Shown here: piece by piece, positions 24,654 to 33,492 of the stretch | Position numbering within the stretch: position 1 is the first letter of the stretch | Layout: every line of letters begins with the position of its first letter | Source of the DNA: DATEJJ01 sp039649115 | Lineage (GTDB): Bacteria; Actinomycetota; Actinomycetes; Mycobacteriales; Micromonosporaceae | Assembly (NCBI GenBank): GCA_039649115.1 | Contig: JBBWZQ010000036.1 | Coordinates: forward strand, 22,589 to 86,588 | DNA: 64,000 bases | Direction of reading: 5' to 3' | Notes under the pieces: model-generated | What the model was told of the DNA's origin: nothing | The model's input: the letters and a program-made list of their open reading frames with translations, nothing else | The model's database searches: none | Translations under genes and position numbers: made by a program

Positions 24654-25712
24654 ATGAGCGCTGTTGAACTCACCATCGCCGCCGTCGGCACCCAGGCGCC
24701 GCGTCGCGGCAGCGACTATGCGGAGCTCTTGAGGCTGGTGCGCCGGGCGGGTCTGCTGGAGCGTCGGCGCGCCTTCTACGCGCGGCACATCGCCGCGGGC
24801 CTGCTGATGCTCGCCGCCGGGTGGACGGCGTTCGTCCTGGTGGGCGACTCGTGGTGGCAGTTGATCACCGCGGCCGGCCTGGCCGTGGCCTTCACCCAGA
24901 ACGGGTTTCTCACCCACGACGCCGGACATCGGCAGATCTTCCAGTCCCGGCGCGCCAACCAACTGGTGGGGTTGGTGCACGGCAACCTGGCGATCGGGCT
25001 GGCGTTCGGCTGGTGGGTGGACAAGCACCACCGCCACCACACCAACCCCAACCAGGTGGGACTCGACCCGGACATCAGCGGGGACGACCTCGTCTACACC
25101 ACCGCCCAGGCGCATGGCCGGCGCGGACTGGGCCGTCTGATCGCACGCCACCAGGGTGCGCTGTTCTTCCCGATGCTGCTGCTGCTCGCCCTCGACCTGC
25201 ACGTGTCCGGAGTGAAGGCGATGGCCCGCTCCGGGTACCGCAACCGGCTGCCCGAGGCCGTGCTGTTCGGTCTGCACATCGCGGCGTACCTCACCGCGGT
25301 GCTGCTGGTGCTGTCCCCGGTCAAGGCGCTGGTGTTCATCGTGGTCCACCAGGCTCTGCTCGGCCTCTACCTCGGGTCGGTGTTCGCCCCCAACCACAAG
25401 GGCATGCCGATCCTGTCCAGGGATGACGACAGCGACTTCCTGCGCCGCCAGGTCCTGACCGCCCGCAATGTGCGCGGCGGAAGGCTGACCGACCTGCTGC
25501 TGGGCGGTCTCAACTACCAGATCGAGCATCACCTGTTCCCCAACATGCCCCGGCCGTCGCTGCGCCGCGCCCAACCACTCATCCGCGCCTACTGCCTGGG
25601 TCACGGCGTGCCCTATGTGGAGACCAGCCTGATCGACTCCTACCGGCAGGCGCTGCACCACCTGGACACCGTGGGCCGCGGCTCGGGTTCCACACACTCG
25701 CAGGGGGCATGA
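24654..25712 (+). CDS. Membrane fatty-acid desaturase
   Basis: 352 residues. ATG at 24654 with GGGAGG about 7 bases upstream. All three histidine boxes of acyl-lipid/acyl-CoA desaturases are present: HDAGH (88-92), HHRHH (125-129) and QIEHH (about 290-294), with hydrophobic segments between them. The QxxHH third box is typical of front-end or linoleoyl-type desaturases. It introduces a double bond into membrane acyl chains using di-iron and electrons from ferredoxin or cytochrome. Its last 73 bases overlap the convergent hydrolase gene. Confidence 0.92.
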   Translation: MSAVELTIAAVGTQAPRRGSDYAELLRLVRRAGLLERRRAFYARHIAAGLLMLAAGWTAFVLVGDSWWQLITAAGLAVAFTQNGFLTHDAGHRQIFQSRRANQLVGLVHGNLAIGLAFGWWVDKHHRHHTNPNQVGLDPDISGDDLVYTTAQAHGRRGLGRLIARHQGALFFPMLLLLALDLHVSGVKAMARSGYRNRLPEAVLFGLHIAAYLTAVLLVLSPVKALVFIVVHQALLGLYLGSVFAPNHKGMPILSRDDDSDFLRRQVLTARNVRGGRLTDLLLGGLNYQIEHHLFPNMPRPSLRRAQPLIRAYCLGHGVPYVETSLIDSYRQALHHLDTVGRGSGSTHSQGA

Positions 25713-26563
25713 CGGCGCTGTGCCGGTGTGCCGGATACGGCCCTGGAAAGGAACCGGTCGACCAGCGCGCCCACCGGGCCGGGTAGCTCGGAGGGGAGCA
25801 GGTGACCGGCCTCGGGCACGACCGTCGTGCTCGATCCGGCGATGCGCTCCTGCAACCACCTCATCGAGCTGGGACGCGCCACCTTGTCCCGGCTGCCGGT
25901 GACGATCAGAGTCCGCGCGGTGATCCTGGCGGCGTACTGCTCCCACTGGGTGTCGAGATAGCTGCGGTAGCTCTGCTTGATGGCGCGCAGGTCCGCCCGG
26001 CGCATGTTGACGTAGTCCTGGGCGAGGATGGCCCGCCGGGTGGCCCGGTCGCTGATGGTGAACGTCAACATGTCGCCGATGTAGACCGCCGCGCGACTGG
26101 CCAGCCAGAGCCGGTCCACCGGCGCTGGCAGCCGGACGCCGAGTCCGTAGTAGAGCCTGGCCAGTGCCGTGGTGAGTCTCGGCAGCCGCCAGACCGGATT
26201 GAGCAGGCACAGGCTCTCCAGCGCGGCACCGTACCGGGCCCCGTAGACCAGGGCGATGTTGGCTCCCAGCGAGTGCCCGGTCAGGTGGATGCGCTCGCGA
26301 CCCAGGTGGATGCGAAGCTGCTCGACCACGGCGGCGTACGCCTCCATCGTGTACGGCGCCGGCATCGCCTCGGACAGGCCGAATCCCGGCAGGTCGAGGG
26401 CGACGATGTCGAACCCGCGGATCCCGCGCGCCATCGCCATCAGCCCACGGTGATCTGCGCCGAGACCGTGCAGCAGGACCAGACACTCGGGGTGGTCCCC
26501 ACCCGTACGCCGGTACCGCACCCGGGCGCCCATCACCGCCACGGAACCCAGCGCCGCCCCCAT
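25640..26563 (-). CDS. Alpha/beta hydrolase
   Basis: 307 residues. The catalytic triad can be seen: the nucleophile elbow GHSLG near residue 95, Asp in TGSRDKVARPS near 235, and His in EAGHLLPSE near 260. The oxyanion region is LLHGLGADH. The C-terminal tail after the last helix is long and polar and is encoded by the 73 bases shared with the end of the desaturase gene. Substrate unknown; the neighbourhood hints at lipid or ester chemistry. Confidence 0.85.
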   Translation of the reverse strand: MGAALGSVAVMGARVRYRRTGGDHPECLVLLHGLGADHRGLMAMARGIRGFDIVALDLPGFGLSEAMPAPYTMEAYAAVVEQLRIHLGRERIHLTGHSLGANIALVYGARYGAALESLCLLNPVWRLPRLTTALARLYYGLGVRLPAPVDRLWLASRAAVYIGDMLTFTISDRATRRAILAQDYVNMRRADLRAIKQSYRSYLDTQWEQYAARITARTLIVTGSRDKVARPSSMRWLQERIAGSSTTVVPEAGHLLPSELPGPVGALVDRFLSRAVSGTPAQRRHAPCECVEPEPRPTVSRWCSACR

Positions 26564-26680
26564 CCGACCTCCACCATCCGATCACCCGCCGGACCAACAA
26601 GGTCAACACTACGTTCCGCCGAAGATCTTGGCGATGGCCCGTCCGCAGGCTACCCGGTCCGGCGCCGTACCGTACGGGTC

Positions 26681-28444
26681 GTGGAGGCTGTGCTGGATGT
26701 CTCGCGGACCCCGCCGACATGGCGGCTGCTGCTGAGTTACGTGCGCCCGCACCGGCGGACCCTGGTCGCCGGGGGGGTGCTGAGCCTGGCGACCGCGGCG
26801 ACCGGATTGGCGTTGCCGCTGGTGGCGCGCCGGCTGATCGAACAACTGGGCTCGCACCGGCCGGTCACCGGTGCGGTGCTGCTGATGACCGGGCTGGTCC
26901 TGGCCAACGCCGGGATCGGCGCGTTGGGCGGGTACCTGCTGCGCCGCACCGCCGAATCGGTGGTGCTGACCGCCCGGCTCGCCCTGGTCGCCCGGCTGCT
27001 GCGGCTGCGCATCGCCGCGGTGGACCGCAGCGAGCCCGGCGACCTGATGTCCCGGGTGACCGCGGACACCACCCTGCTGCGCGAGGTGACCACCGACTCC
27101 CTCGTCGGCGGGCTGACCGGAATCATCACGCTGGCCGCGACGATCGCCATGATGGGACTGCTCGACCCGGTCCTGCTCGCCGTGACGCTGGCCGCGCTGG
27201 GCCTGGCCGCCACGGTGATCGGGCAGGTGGTCCCGCGGATCAACCGGGCCGCCCGGCGCGCCCAGGAGTCCGTGGGCGTGATGGGCGCCGCCCTGGAGCG
27301 CATGTTCGGCGCCTTCCGCACCGTCAAGGCCTCCGGCGCCGAAACACGCGAGGGGCAACGGGTCGAGGCCGCGGCCACCGAGGCGTGGGCGGCCAGCGTC
27401 CGGGCCGCCAAATGGGAGGCCGTGGCCGGCAACACCGGCGGGCTGGCCATCCAGGTCGCGATCATCACGGTACTGGCAGTCGGCGGCACCCGGGTGGCCG
27501 CGCACGCGATCAGCGTCGCCACCCTGGTCGCGTTCCTGCTGTACGTGTACTACCTGATGCCGCCGATCAACCAGCTCGTCTCCGCCATCAGCCAGTACCA
27601 GGTCGGCGCCGCCGCGGTGGCCCGCATCCGCGAGGCGCAGGCGCTGCCCGTCGAGCCACACATCTCGCACTCACCGCCGCCGGCAACCCCGGGGCCGGCC
27701 GCCGTCACATTCAGAGACATCCATTTCCGGTACCGGCCGGAGCTGCCCCTCGTGCACCAGGGCGTGAGCTTCGTCATCGCACCAGGCGGCATGACCGCGT
27801 TCGTCGGACCCTCCGGCGCCGGCAAGACCACCGTGTTCTCGCTGATCGAACGCTTCTACGAGCCCGAGCACGGCCAGATCCTCCTCGACGGCCTCGACGT
27901 GCTCGACTGGCCCATCCCCGCCCTGCGAGCCCAGATCGGCTACGTCGAACAGGACGCCCCGGTCCTGTCCGGGACGTTGCGGGAGAACCTGGTGTTCGGC
28001 GCACCCGACGCCGGCGACGACGAGCTGACGGCGGTACTGGCCACCGCCCGGCTCGACACCCTCATCGCGCACCTGCCCGACGGGTTGGACACCACGGTCG
28101 GGCACCGCGGCACCAAACTGTCCGGTGGCGAACGCCAGCGCGTCGCCATCGCCCGCGCCCTGCTGCGCCGCCCCCGCCTCCTGCTCCTGGACGAGGCCAC
28201 CTCGCAACTCGACGCGGTCAACGAAGCGGCCCTGCGCGACACCGTGGCCGACGCCGCCCGCACCACCACCGTCCTGGTCGTCGCGCACCGGCTGTCCACC
28301 GTCACCATGGCCGACCGCATCGTCGTCATGGACGCCGGGCAGATCCGCGCCGTGGGCACCCACAACGACCTGGTCGCCACGAACCCGCTGTATGCGGAAC
28401 TGGCCGCCACCCAGTTCCTCGCCACCGCCGAGACACCCGCCTGA
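26681..28444 (+). CDS. ABC half-transporter, multidrug/lipid exporter type
   Basis: 587 residues. GTG at 26681 taken as start (an alternative GTG lies at 26690). Type I exporter membrane domain at about 15-310 with six helices. The nucleotide-binding domain has Walker A GPSGAGKTT, Q-loop YVEQDAPVLSG, signature LSGGERQR, Walker B LLLLDEATSQLD and H-loop VVAHRLST. Likely a homodimeric exporter of the MsbA/LmrA/BmrA type. No partner half-transporter is adjacent. Start codon uncertain by a few residues. Confidence 0.9.
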   Translation: MEAVLDVSRTPPTWRLLLSYVRPHRRTLVAGGVLSLATAATGLALPLVARRLIEQLGSHRPVTGAVLLMTGLVLANAGIGALGGYLLRRTAESVVLTARLALVARLLRLRIAAVDRSEPGDLMSRVTADTTLLREVTTDSLVGGLTGIITLAATIAMMGLLDPVLLAVTLAALGLAATVIGQVVPRINRAARRAQESVGVMGAALERMFGAFRTVKASGAETREGQRVEAAATEAWAASVRAAKWEAVAGNTGGLAIQVAIITVLAVGGTRVAAHAISVATLVAFLLYVYYLMPPINQLVSAISQYQVGAAAVARIREAQALPVEPHISHSPPPATPGPAAVTFRDIHFRYRPELPLVHQGVSFVIAPGGMTAFVGPSGAGKTTVFSLIERFYEPEHGQILLDGLDVLDWPIPALRAQIGYVEQDAPVLSGTLRENLVFGAPDAGDDELTAVLATARLDTLIAHLPDGLDTTVGHRGTKLSGGERQRVAIARALLRRPRLLLLDEATSQLDAVNEAALRDTVADAARTTTVLVVAHRLSTVTMADRIVVMDAGQIRAVGTHNDLVATNPLYAELAATQFLATAETPA

Positions 28445-28528
28445 CGGCGGTCGGTGCTCCCCGGCCGGGTACCGCATCCCGTACCTTGGGTCGACTTCCG
28501 ACCGCCCGGCCGGGTCGTTGAGTCGAAA

Positions 28529-28684
28529 GTGAACAACCGAGACCTGCCGCGGGCCGCGGACCGACCCAACGGCGCGCCGGCCAGCCAGCCCGCCGCCGAC
28601 CATCGACCCGCCAGGCCCGTCGCGACATCCCAGGTACTTGCCCGGCTCCAGGCCAACCGGGGCAGCTTCGGGCACAACAGCTAG
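28529..28684 (+). CDS. Possible small peptide gene downstream of the ABC exporter
   Basis: 51-residue reading frame from GTG 28529 to a TAG at 28684, 84 bases after the exporter stop and on the same strand. It is rich in Ala, Pro, Arg and Asp and ends in LARLQANRGSFGHNS. No strong ribosome site is visible and no family is recognised. It could be a small co-transcribed peptide or a chance frame in GC-rich DNA. Confidence 0.2.
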   Translation: MNNRDLPRAADRPNGAPASQPAADHRPARPVATSQVLARLQANRGSFGHNS

Positions 28685-28693
28685 CGCCGCCGG

Positions 28694-29056
28694 TCAGCCG
28701 CGCGCATCGGGTCGCTGATCGGCGACCGACCGCGCCTGGTCCGGATCCGTGAGCGGGCCGAACACACCGGTCACCTCCAGGACGGCACGAACGATGTCAT
28801 GCGCGTTGGTGACGGTGAACGCGATGCCGCGCCGGTGGGCCGTGGACAGTCCCGCGACCAGCGCGGAGACACCGGTGGAGTCCAGGAACGTGACCTGTTG
28901 CAGGTCGATCAACAGGCCGGTCACCCCGGTGGTCTCGATCTCCCGCAGTTGCGCCGTGGCCAACTCCTCGCTGACCGCCAGATCGAGCTCGCCGACCACG
29001 GCCAGCCGTACCACGCCGGCGGGCAGCTCATGCCGGCTCACGGCGAATCCGTCCAT
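28694..29056 (-). CDS. STAS-domain anti-sigma-factor antagonist
   Basis: 120 residues. ATG at 29056 with GGGAGG upstream. The STAS fold is clear: VVRLAVVGELDLAVSE, then GLLIDLQQVTFLDSTGVSALVAG, where Ser60 is the residue normally phosphorylated by the partner kinase. It acts in partner-switching control of a sigma factor or of a phosphatase/kinase pair. No anti-sigma kinase gene is adjacent in the window. Confidence 0.9.
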   Translation of the reverse strand: MDGFAVSRHELPAGVVRLAVVGELDLAVSEELATAQLREIETTGVTGLLIDLQQVTFLDSTGVSALVAGLSTAHRRGIAFTVTNAHDIVRAVLEVTGVFGPLTDPDQARSVADQRPDARG

Positions 29057-29248
29057 CGCCGGCGCCTCCCTCCTCGGCTGCGCGACCAGTGGCACGTCCC
29101 GGCGGTCACTGCACTCATCGTCGTGGCCGCCGGCATCGTTACGCGCGGTGCCGGCCGGCCGAAGGCACGCCACGGAACGCGATGTCACGCGAAACTCGAT
29201 GACGGCCCGTGGGGTACCGGCGGCGACGGCACGACCACCGTGCACACC

Positions 29249-30541
29249 TCACCGGTCGCGCTGCCGAGCCTGACCGGCGTGGCCCGGCTCTCTGTCGGCG
29301 GCGGGTTCACGCTCGCGCTCCTCAACTGAGATCCCCGGCGTCGTCGACGGTGGCATCGTGCACACGACGTGGAGGCCGCCGTCCGGCCTGGGGTGTGCGG
29401 TGACGGTGCCGTGGTGTGTCGCCGCGATCGACGCGACGATGGCCAGGCCGAGCCCGAAGCCGTCCCCGACGGTGCGGTCGTCCAGGCGGTGGAACGGTTC
29501 GAACAGGCCGCCGATCTCCTCGGGCGGGACGGCCGGGCCGGTGTTGGCCACGACCACCGTCGGTCGGTCGTCCACAGTGGACGTCGAGACCCACAGGTCG
29601 CCGCCCGCGATGTTGTGGCGCACCGCGTTGTCGACGAGGTTCGCGACGAGGCGTTCCAGGAGTACCGGATCGCCGGATGTGACAGCGGGTTCCAGCGACG
29701 CGTGCGGGCGCCGGTCACCCGGCTCGACCGAGTCCAGCACGTCCTGCGCGATCGTGGCCAGGTCGACGTCCTCGCGGGTGGTCAACCCGCGACCGTTGCG
29801 GGCCAGCGTGAGGAGGGCTTCGATGAGCGCTTCGGCATGCTCGACGGCCACCCGGACGTCCCGGGCCATGCCACAGAGTTCGGCCCGGGTGGGCGCCGGC
29901 TTGGCGAGCACGACGTCCACGGTGGCGCGCATGACCGTGAGTGGGGTGCGTAGTTCGTGGCTGGCGTCGGCGATGAACCGCTCCTGGCTGTCGAACACCG
30001 CCTGGAGCCGGCCGAGCATCTCGTCGAACGTGTCGGCCAGCTCGCGCAGTTCATCGCGGGGACCGGTCAACGCGACCCGTGCCGACAGGTTGTGCTCGGA
30101 GGCCGCGCGGGCGGCCGCGGCGATCGCGTGGACGGGCCGCAACACCCGTCCGGCGACGATCCAGCCGGCCAGTGCCGCGAGGGCGACGACCACCGCCAGC
30201 GTGATCAGCGAGTACTGCACGAGGTGGGACAGTGTCGCGTCGCGCTGGCTCTGCGCACCCCAGATCTGGTAGGCCGCCACGCACTTGTCTCTGAGGTTCG
30301 GGTCGCCATCCTTTCTGCGCAGCGCCTTGACGCAGACGGGCTCGAACGCGTGCCGGTCCGGCACCTGGAACGACGAGGTGTCCACCTGCCCGCCGGGCAA
30401 CCGGGTGGACGACGACGACGCCGTGGGCAAGGCCGCCACGAGGGCGTAGGTGATCACCACGAGGATGGCGCCGCCGGCGGCGAAGAGGCCGGTGTACAGC
30501 AACGTCAGGCGTACCCGGATGGTCGGCTCCGGCCTCGTCAC
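29249..30541 (-). CDS. Sensor histidine kinase (module B)
   Basis: 430 residues. GTG at 30541 overlaps the regulator stop by 4 bases. Two membrane helices (about 10-35 and 140-165) flank a larger extracytoplasmic loop than in module A. The loop contains two cysteines (EPVCVKALRR and RDKCVAAYQ), perhaps a disulfide. HAMP, H-box ASHELRTPL, N-box NLVDNAVRHN and G-box GFGLGLAIV follow. A charged Glu/Arg tail ends the protein. Cognate kinase of the 30538-31188 regulator. Confidence 0.94.
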   Translation of the reverse strand: MTRPEPTIRVRLTLLYTGLFAAGGAILVVITYALVAALPTASSSSTRLPGGQVDTSSFQVPDRHAFEPVCVKALRRKDGDPNLRDKCVAAYQIWGAQSQRDATLSHLVQYSLITLAVVVALAALAGWIVAGRVLRPVHAIAAAARAASEHNLSARVALTGPRDELRELADTFDEMLGRLQAVFDSQERFIADASHELRTPLTVMRATVDVVLAKPAPTRAELCGMARDVRVAVEHAEALIEALLTLARNGRGLTTREDVDLATIAQDVLDSVEPGDRRPHASLEPAVTSGDPVLLERLVANLVDNAVRHNIAGGDLWVSTSTVDDRPTVVVANTGPAVPPEEIGGLFEPFHRLDDRTVGDGFGLGLAIVASIAATHHGTVTAHPRPDGGLHVVCTMPPSTTPGISVEEREREPAADREPGHAGQARQRDR

Positions 30542-31188
30542 ATGCGGTACCCCTTGCCCACGATGGTCTCGATCGGCGGCGGCGGACCGAGCTTGCGCCG
30601 CAGCCGGGCCATCGTCACCGAGACGACGGTGGTGAACGGGTCGGCGTGTTCGTCCCAGACGTGTTCCAGCAACTCCTCCGCGCCGACCACCGCACCGTCG
30701 GCCGCGACGAGCATCTCCAGCACGCCGAACTCCTTGCGGGTCAACGAGAGCGCGCGGGTGCCGCGGCTGGCACGGTGTCGGGCGCGGTCGACGGTGACGT
30801 CGCCGCGGCGCATGACCGGTGGCGCGGACGGAGCGCGCCGGCCCAGTGCGCGCACCCGGGCCACCAGTTCGTGGAAGGCGAACGGCTTGCCGAGGTAGTC
30901 GTCGGCGCCCAGCTCCAGGCCGTCGACCCGGTCGTCGACCCGGGTGGCGGCGGTGAGGATGAGAATCCGCGGCCCGTCCGCCGCGGCGGCCAGCGACCGG
31001 CACACCTGGTCGCCGTGGACCGCGGGCAGATCCCGGTCGAGCACGATCACGTCGTACGCCGTGTGGCCGGCCTTGGCGAGCGCGGCCGCACCGTCGTGCA
31101 CGACGTCCACCGCCATCCCGGCATCGCGCAGCCCTTCCGCGATCCGGTTGGCCAGTGTCGTGTGATCCTCGGCCACCAGCACGCGCAT
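30538..31188 (-). CDS. OmpR-family response regulator (module B)
   Basis: 216 residues. ATG at 31188 gives a receiver starting MRVLVAEDH; the longer frame to 31266 adds no domain. Phospho-acceptor Asp51 (IVLDRDLP), conserved Lys in YLGKPF, and a winged helix (LTRKEFGVLEMLV, VVSVTMARLRRKLG, IVGKGYRM). Closely similar to the module A regulator. Divergent from the module B lipoprotein-export operon, with a spaced inverted repeat between them. Confidence 0.95.
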   Translation of the reverse strand: MRVLVAEDHTTLANRIAEGLRDAGMAVDVVHDGAAALAKAGHTAYDVIVLDRDLPAVHGDQVCRSLAAAADGPRILILTAATRVDDRVDGLELGADDYLGKPFAFHELVARVRALGRRAPSAPPVMRRGDVTVDRARHRASRGTRALSLTRKEFGVLEMLVAADGAVVGAEELLEHVWDEHADPFTTVVSVTMARLRRKLGPPPPIETIVGKGYRM

Positions 31189-31212
31189 CGCCCCATTGTG
31201 CGCCTCCGGACA

Positions 31213-31249
31213 TTGCACCGGTCCGACATCCGTGGTCGCGCCGGTGCAA
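31213..31249. promoter_or_regulatory. Spaced inverted repeat in divergent promoter region of module B
   Basis: Perfect 9-base arms TTGCACCGG (31213-31221) and CCGGTGCAA (31241-31249), 28 bases centre to centre. They lie between the regulator gene (start 31188) and the lipoprotein gene (start 31275). Same layout as the module A repeat at 12372-12411 but a different sequence. Confidence 0.5.
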
Positions 31250-31274
31250 ACGCCCTGGGCGTACACCTGGCGAC

Positions 31275-31796
31275 ATGAGACGTTTCCTCGTAGTGCGGGC
31301 CCTGCTGGTCGCGCTCGTCGCGGCGGCGTGCGTCACGGCCTGCCGCGGCCCGTCGACCAGAGCCGGTGGCGCGCCACCGAGCGGCACCGCCGCGAAGTCG
31401 GTCCAGGACTTTGCCCGGTGCATGCGGGAGCACGGCCAGAACGTGCCCGACCCCGATCCGAACAGCGGCAACCTGACGCTCACCCAGCCACCCGGTGCCC
31501 CGGCCGGGTGGACCGCCGCCCGGCAGGCATGCCAGCATTTCCTGCCGAACAACGGCGCGCCGGCCGTGCCGGACCCGGGGGAACTGGAGGCCCTGCGCCG
31601 CTATGCCGTGTGCATGCGCGGGCACGGCATCGAGATGACCGATCCCGATCCGGGCACCGGCCGCAGCCAGTTCCAGGGCCGGCTCGCCCGTGCCAACCGG
31701 GATCAGATCGCCAACGATCCGGCCTACCGGGCGGCCGAGGTTGCGTGCAGGGACAGGCTGCCGGGCGCCGACTCGCCGAAGGGGGCCGGCCGGTGA
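31275..31796 (+). CDS. Lipoprotein with two CMR-x-HG cysteine repeats (module B)
   Basis: 173 residues, first gene of the module B export operon. ATG at 31275. The signal peptide ends at VTAC (Cys23). Two repeats follow: FARCMREHG...AARQACQ (Cys49, Cys86) and YAVCMRGHG...AAEVACR (Cys113, Cys158). NVPDPDPNSG and MTDPDPGTG stretches follow each CMR motif. Paralogue of 11727-12296. Role unknown; an extracytoplasmic sensor or substrate-handling part of the export module is plausible. Confidence 0.8.
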   Translation: MRRFLVVRALLVALVAAACVTACRGPSTRAGGAPPSGTAAKSVQDFARCMREHGQNVPDPDPNSGNLTLTQPPGAPAGWTAARQACQHFLPNNGAPAVPDPGELEALRRYAVCMRGHGIEMTDPDPGTGRSQFQGRLARANRDQIANDPAYRAAEVACRDRLPGADSPKGAGR

Positions 31797-32842
31797 GCCG
31801 GCTGCGTGCCGGCGCGGTCGCCGGCTCCACCATCCTCGCGGCCGCCGCCGTCGCCGCGGCCTCGGTCGGGTTCGGCGACAACGGTTCGACCCCGTCGACG
31901 GGTACCACCGGCCCGACGCTCGCGACCGCCCTCGTCACCCGGACCACCTTGCGGCAGACCCAGCAGGTGAACGGCACGCTCGGATACGGCACGCCGGTAC
32001 GGGTCACCGCACCCGGCAACGGGACCGTCACCTGGCTGCCCGCCCCCGGTGCCGTCGTCAACCGTGGCCAACCGGTCTACCAGGTCGACAACCGGCCGGT
32101 GTCGCTGTTCTACGGCCGCCATCCGTTCTACCGGCCGCTGCGCTCCGGCGACTCGGGCGAGGATGTCCGGGAGCTCGAAGCGAACCTGGCCGCCCTCGGC
32201 TACACCGGGTTCACCGTCGACACCAGGTACACCGCGGCGACCGCGACCGCTGTCCGGAAATGGCAGAAGGACCACTCGTTCACGCGGACCGGGGTCTTCG
32301 ACCTCGCCGCGGTGGTGCTCGCCCCCGGCGCGGTGCGGATCGCCGCCCTGGCCGGGCAGCTCGGCGATCCCGCGCGCGGCCAGGTGCTCAGCTACTCCGG
32401 CACCAGGCGGGTGGTGCAGATCCCCCTCGACGTGGCCCTCCAGGGCCTGGCCAGGAGGGGCAGCGCGGCCACCGTCACGCTGCCGGACGGCAGGAGCGTG
32501 GCCGGGACGGTGGCAACGGTGGGGTCCGTGGCCACCCCGGGCAACCAACCCGGCGGCCCCGCCACCATCGCGGTGACGGTCACCGTCGCGGACCAGCCGG
32601 CGCTGGGCACCCTCGATCAGGCACCGGTCACCGTCACCCTGGTCGCGGCGAGTGTCCAGAACGTGCTGACCGTACCCGTCGCGGCGCTCGTCGCGCTCGC
32701 CGACGGCGGTACCGGCGTGCAGGTGGTGACCGGTTCGACCAGCCGCTACGTGACCGTGCGGCTCGGCATGTTCGGCAACGGGCGGGTGGAGATCTCCGGC
32801 CCGGGAATCGTCGAGGGTACGCCGGTGGGGGTCCCCTCATGA
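31793..32842 (+). CDS. Membrane-anchored adaptor with peptidoglycan-binding domain (module B)
   Basis: 349 residues. GTG at 31793 overlaps the lipoprotein stop by 4 bases. One N-terminal hydrophobic segment (about 5-25) follows a very short cytoplasmic tail. The beta domain (QQVNGTLGYGTPV), PG_binding_1 domain (VRELEANLAALGY, RKWQKDHSF) and HlyD/MacA-like C-terminus match the module A adaptor. It lacks the Arg-rich cytoplasmic N-terminus of that paralogue. Confidence 0.85.
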   Translation: MSRLRAGAVAGSTILAAAAVAAASVGFGDNGSTPSTGTTGPTLATALVTRTTLRQTQQVNGTLGYGTPVRVTAPGNGTVTWLPAPGAVVNRGQPVYQVDNRPVSLFYGRHPFYRPLRSGDSGEDVRELEANLAALGYTGFTVDTRYTAATATAVRKWQKDHSFTRTGVFDLAAVVLAPGAVRIAALAGQLGDPARGQVLSYSGTRRVVQIPLDVALQGLARRGSAATVTLPDGRSVAGTVATVGSVATPGNQPGGPATIAVTVTVADQPALGTLDQAPVTVTLVAASVQNVLTVPVAALVALADGGTGVQVVTGSTSRYVTVRLGMFGNGRVEISGPGIVEGTPVGVPS

Positions 32843-33492
32843 TCACTCTTGACCGCGTCGGCAAGGCCTACCCGGGTGGGGTCACCGCGCTGCGCGACGT
32901 GTCGCTGGCGATCGGACACGGCGAACTGGTCGGCATCGTCGGGCCCTCCGGTTCCGGCAAGTCGACGATGCTGCACCTGATGGGCGCGCTGGACCTGCCC
33001 ACGAGCGGCTCGGTGCGGATCGGCGGTCGGGAGCTGTCCCGCCTGCCCGACCGGCAGCTGTCCGCCCTGCGTGGCCGCACCATCGGCTTCGTCTTCCAGC
33101 AGTTCCACCTCGCCGCGGGGGTACCGGCGGTGGACAACGTGGCGGACGGCCTGCTGTATGCGGGCGTCGGGCTGCGTGAGCGGCGGCGCCGTGCCGCGCA
33201 GGCCCTGGACCGGGTCGGGCTCGGTCACCGGCTGGACCACCGCCCACACCAACTCTCCGGCGGCGAGAAGCAGCGGGTCGCCATCGCCCGGGCGGTCGTC
33301 GGTGAGCCGGCCCTGGTGCTGGCCGACGAGCCGACCGGAAACCTCGACACCGAGTCCGGGACGTACGTCCTGCACCTGCTGCGCGAGCTGAACTCCGCCG
33401 GTACCACCGTCGTGCTGATCACCCACGACCGTGACATCGCCGCGGGCCTGCCGCGGCGGGTGCAGATCCGCGACGGGCAGGTGCTGGTGTGA
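32839..33492 (+). CDS. MacB/LolD-type ABC transporter ATPase (module B)
   Basis: 217 residues. ATG at 32839 overlaps the adaptor stop by 4 bases. Walker A GPSGSGKST, Q-loop FVFQQFHLAAG, signature LSGGEKQR, Walker B LVLADEPTGNLD, switch LITHD. Nearly identical motifs to module A, with the extended C-terminal tail of that copy missing. Confidence 0.95.
   Translation: MITLDRVGKAYPGGVTALRDVSLAIGHGELVGIVGPSGSGKSTMLHLMGALDLPTSGSVRIGGRELSRLPDRQLSALRGRTIGFVFQQFHLAAGVPAVDNVADGLLYAGVGLRERRRRAAQALDRVGLGHRLDHRPHQLSGGEKQRVAIARAVVGEPALVLADEPTGNLDTESGTYVLHLLRELNSAGTTVVLITHDRDIAAGLPRRVQIRDGQVLV

Noticed and set aside
23496..26720. Minus-strand frame of more than 1000 codons across the GAF-ANTAR and desaturase genes
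   Set aside because: Only the part equal to the alpha/beta hydrolase frame has any signal, in a different register. The rest is low-complexity shadow of plus-strand genes with histidine-box and ANTAR motifs.
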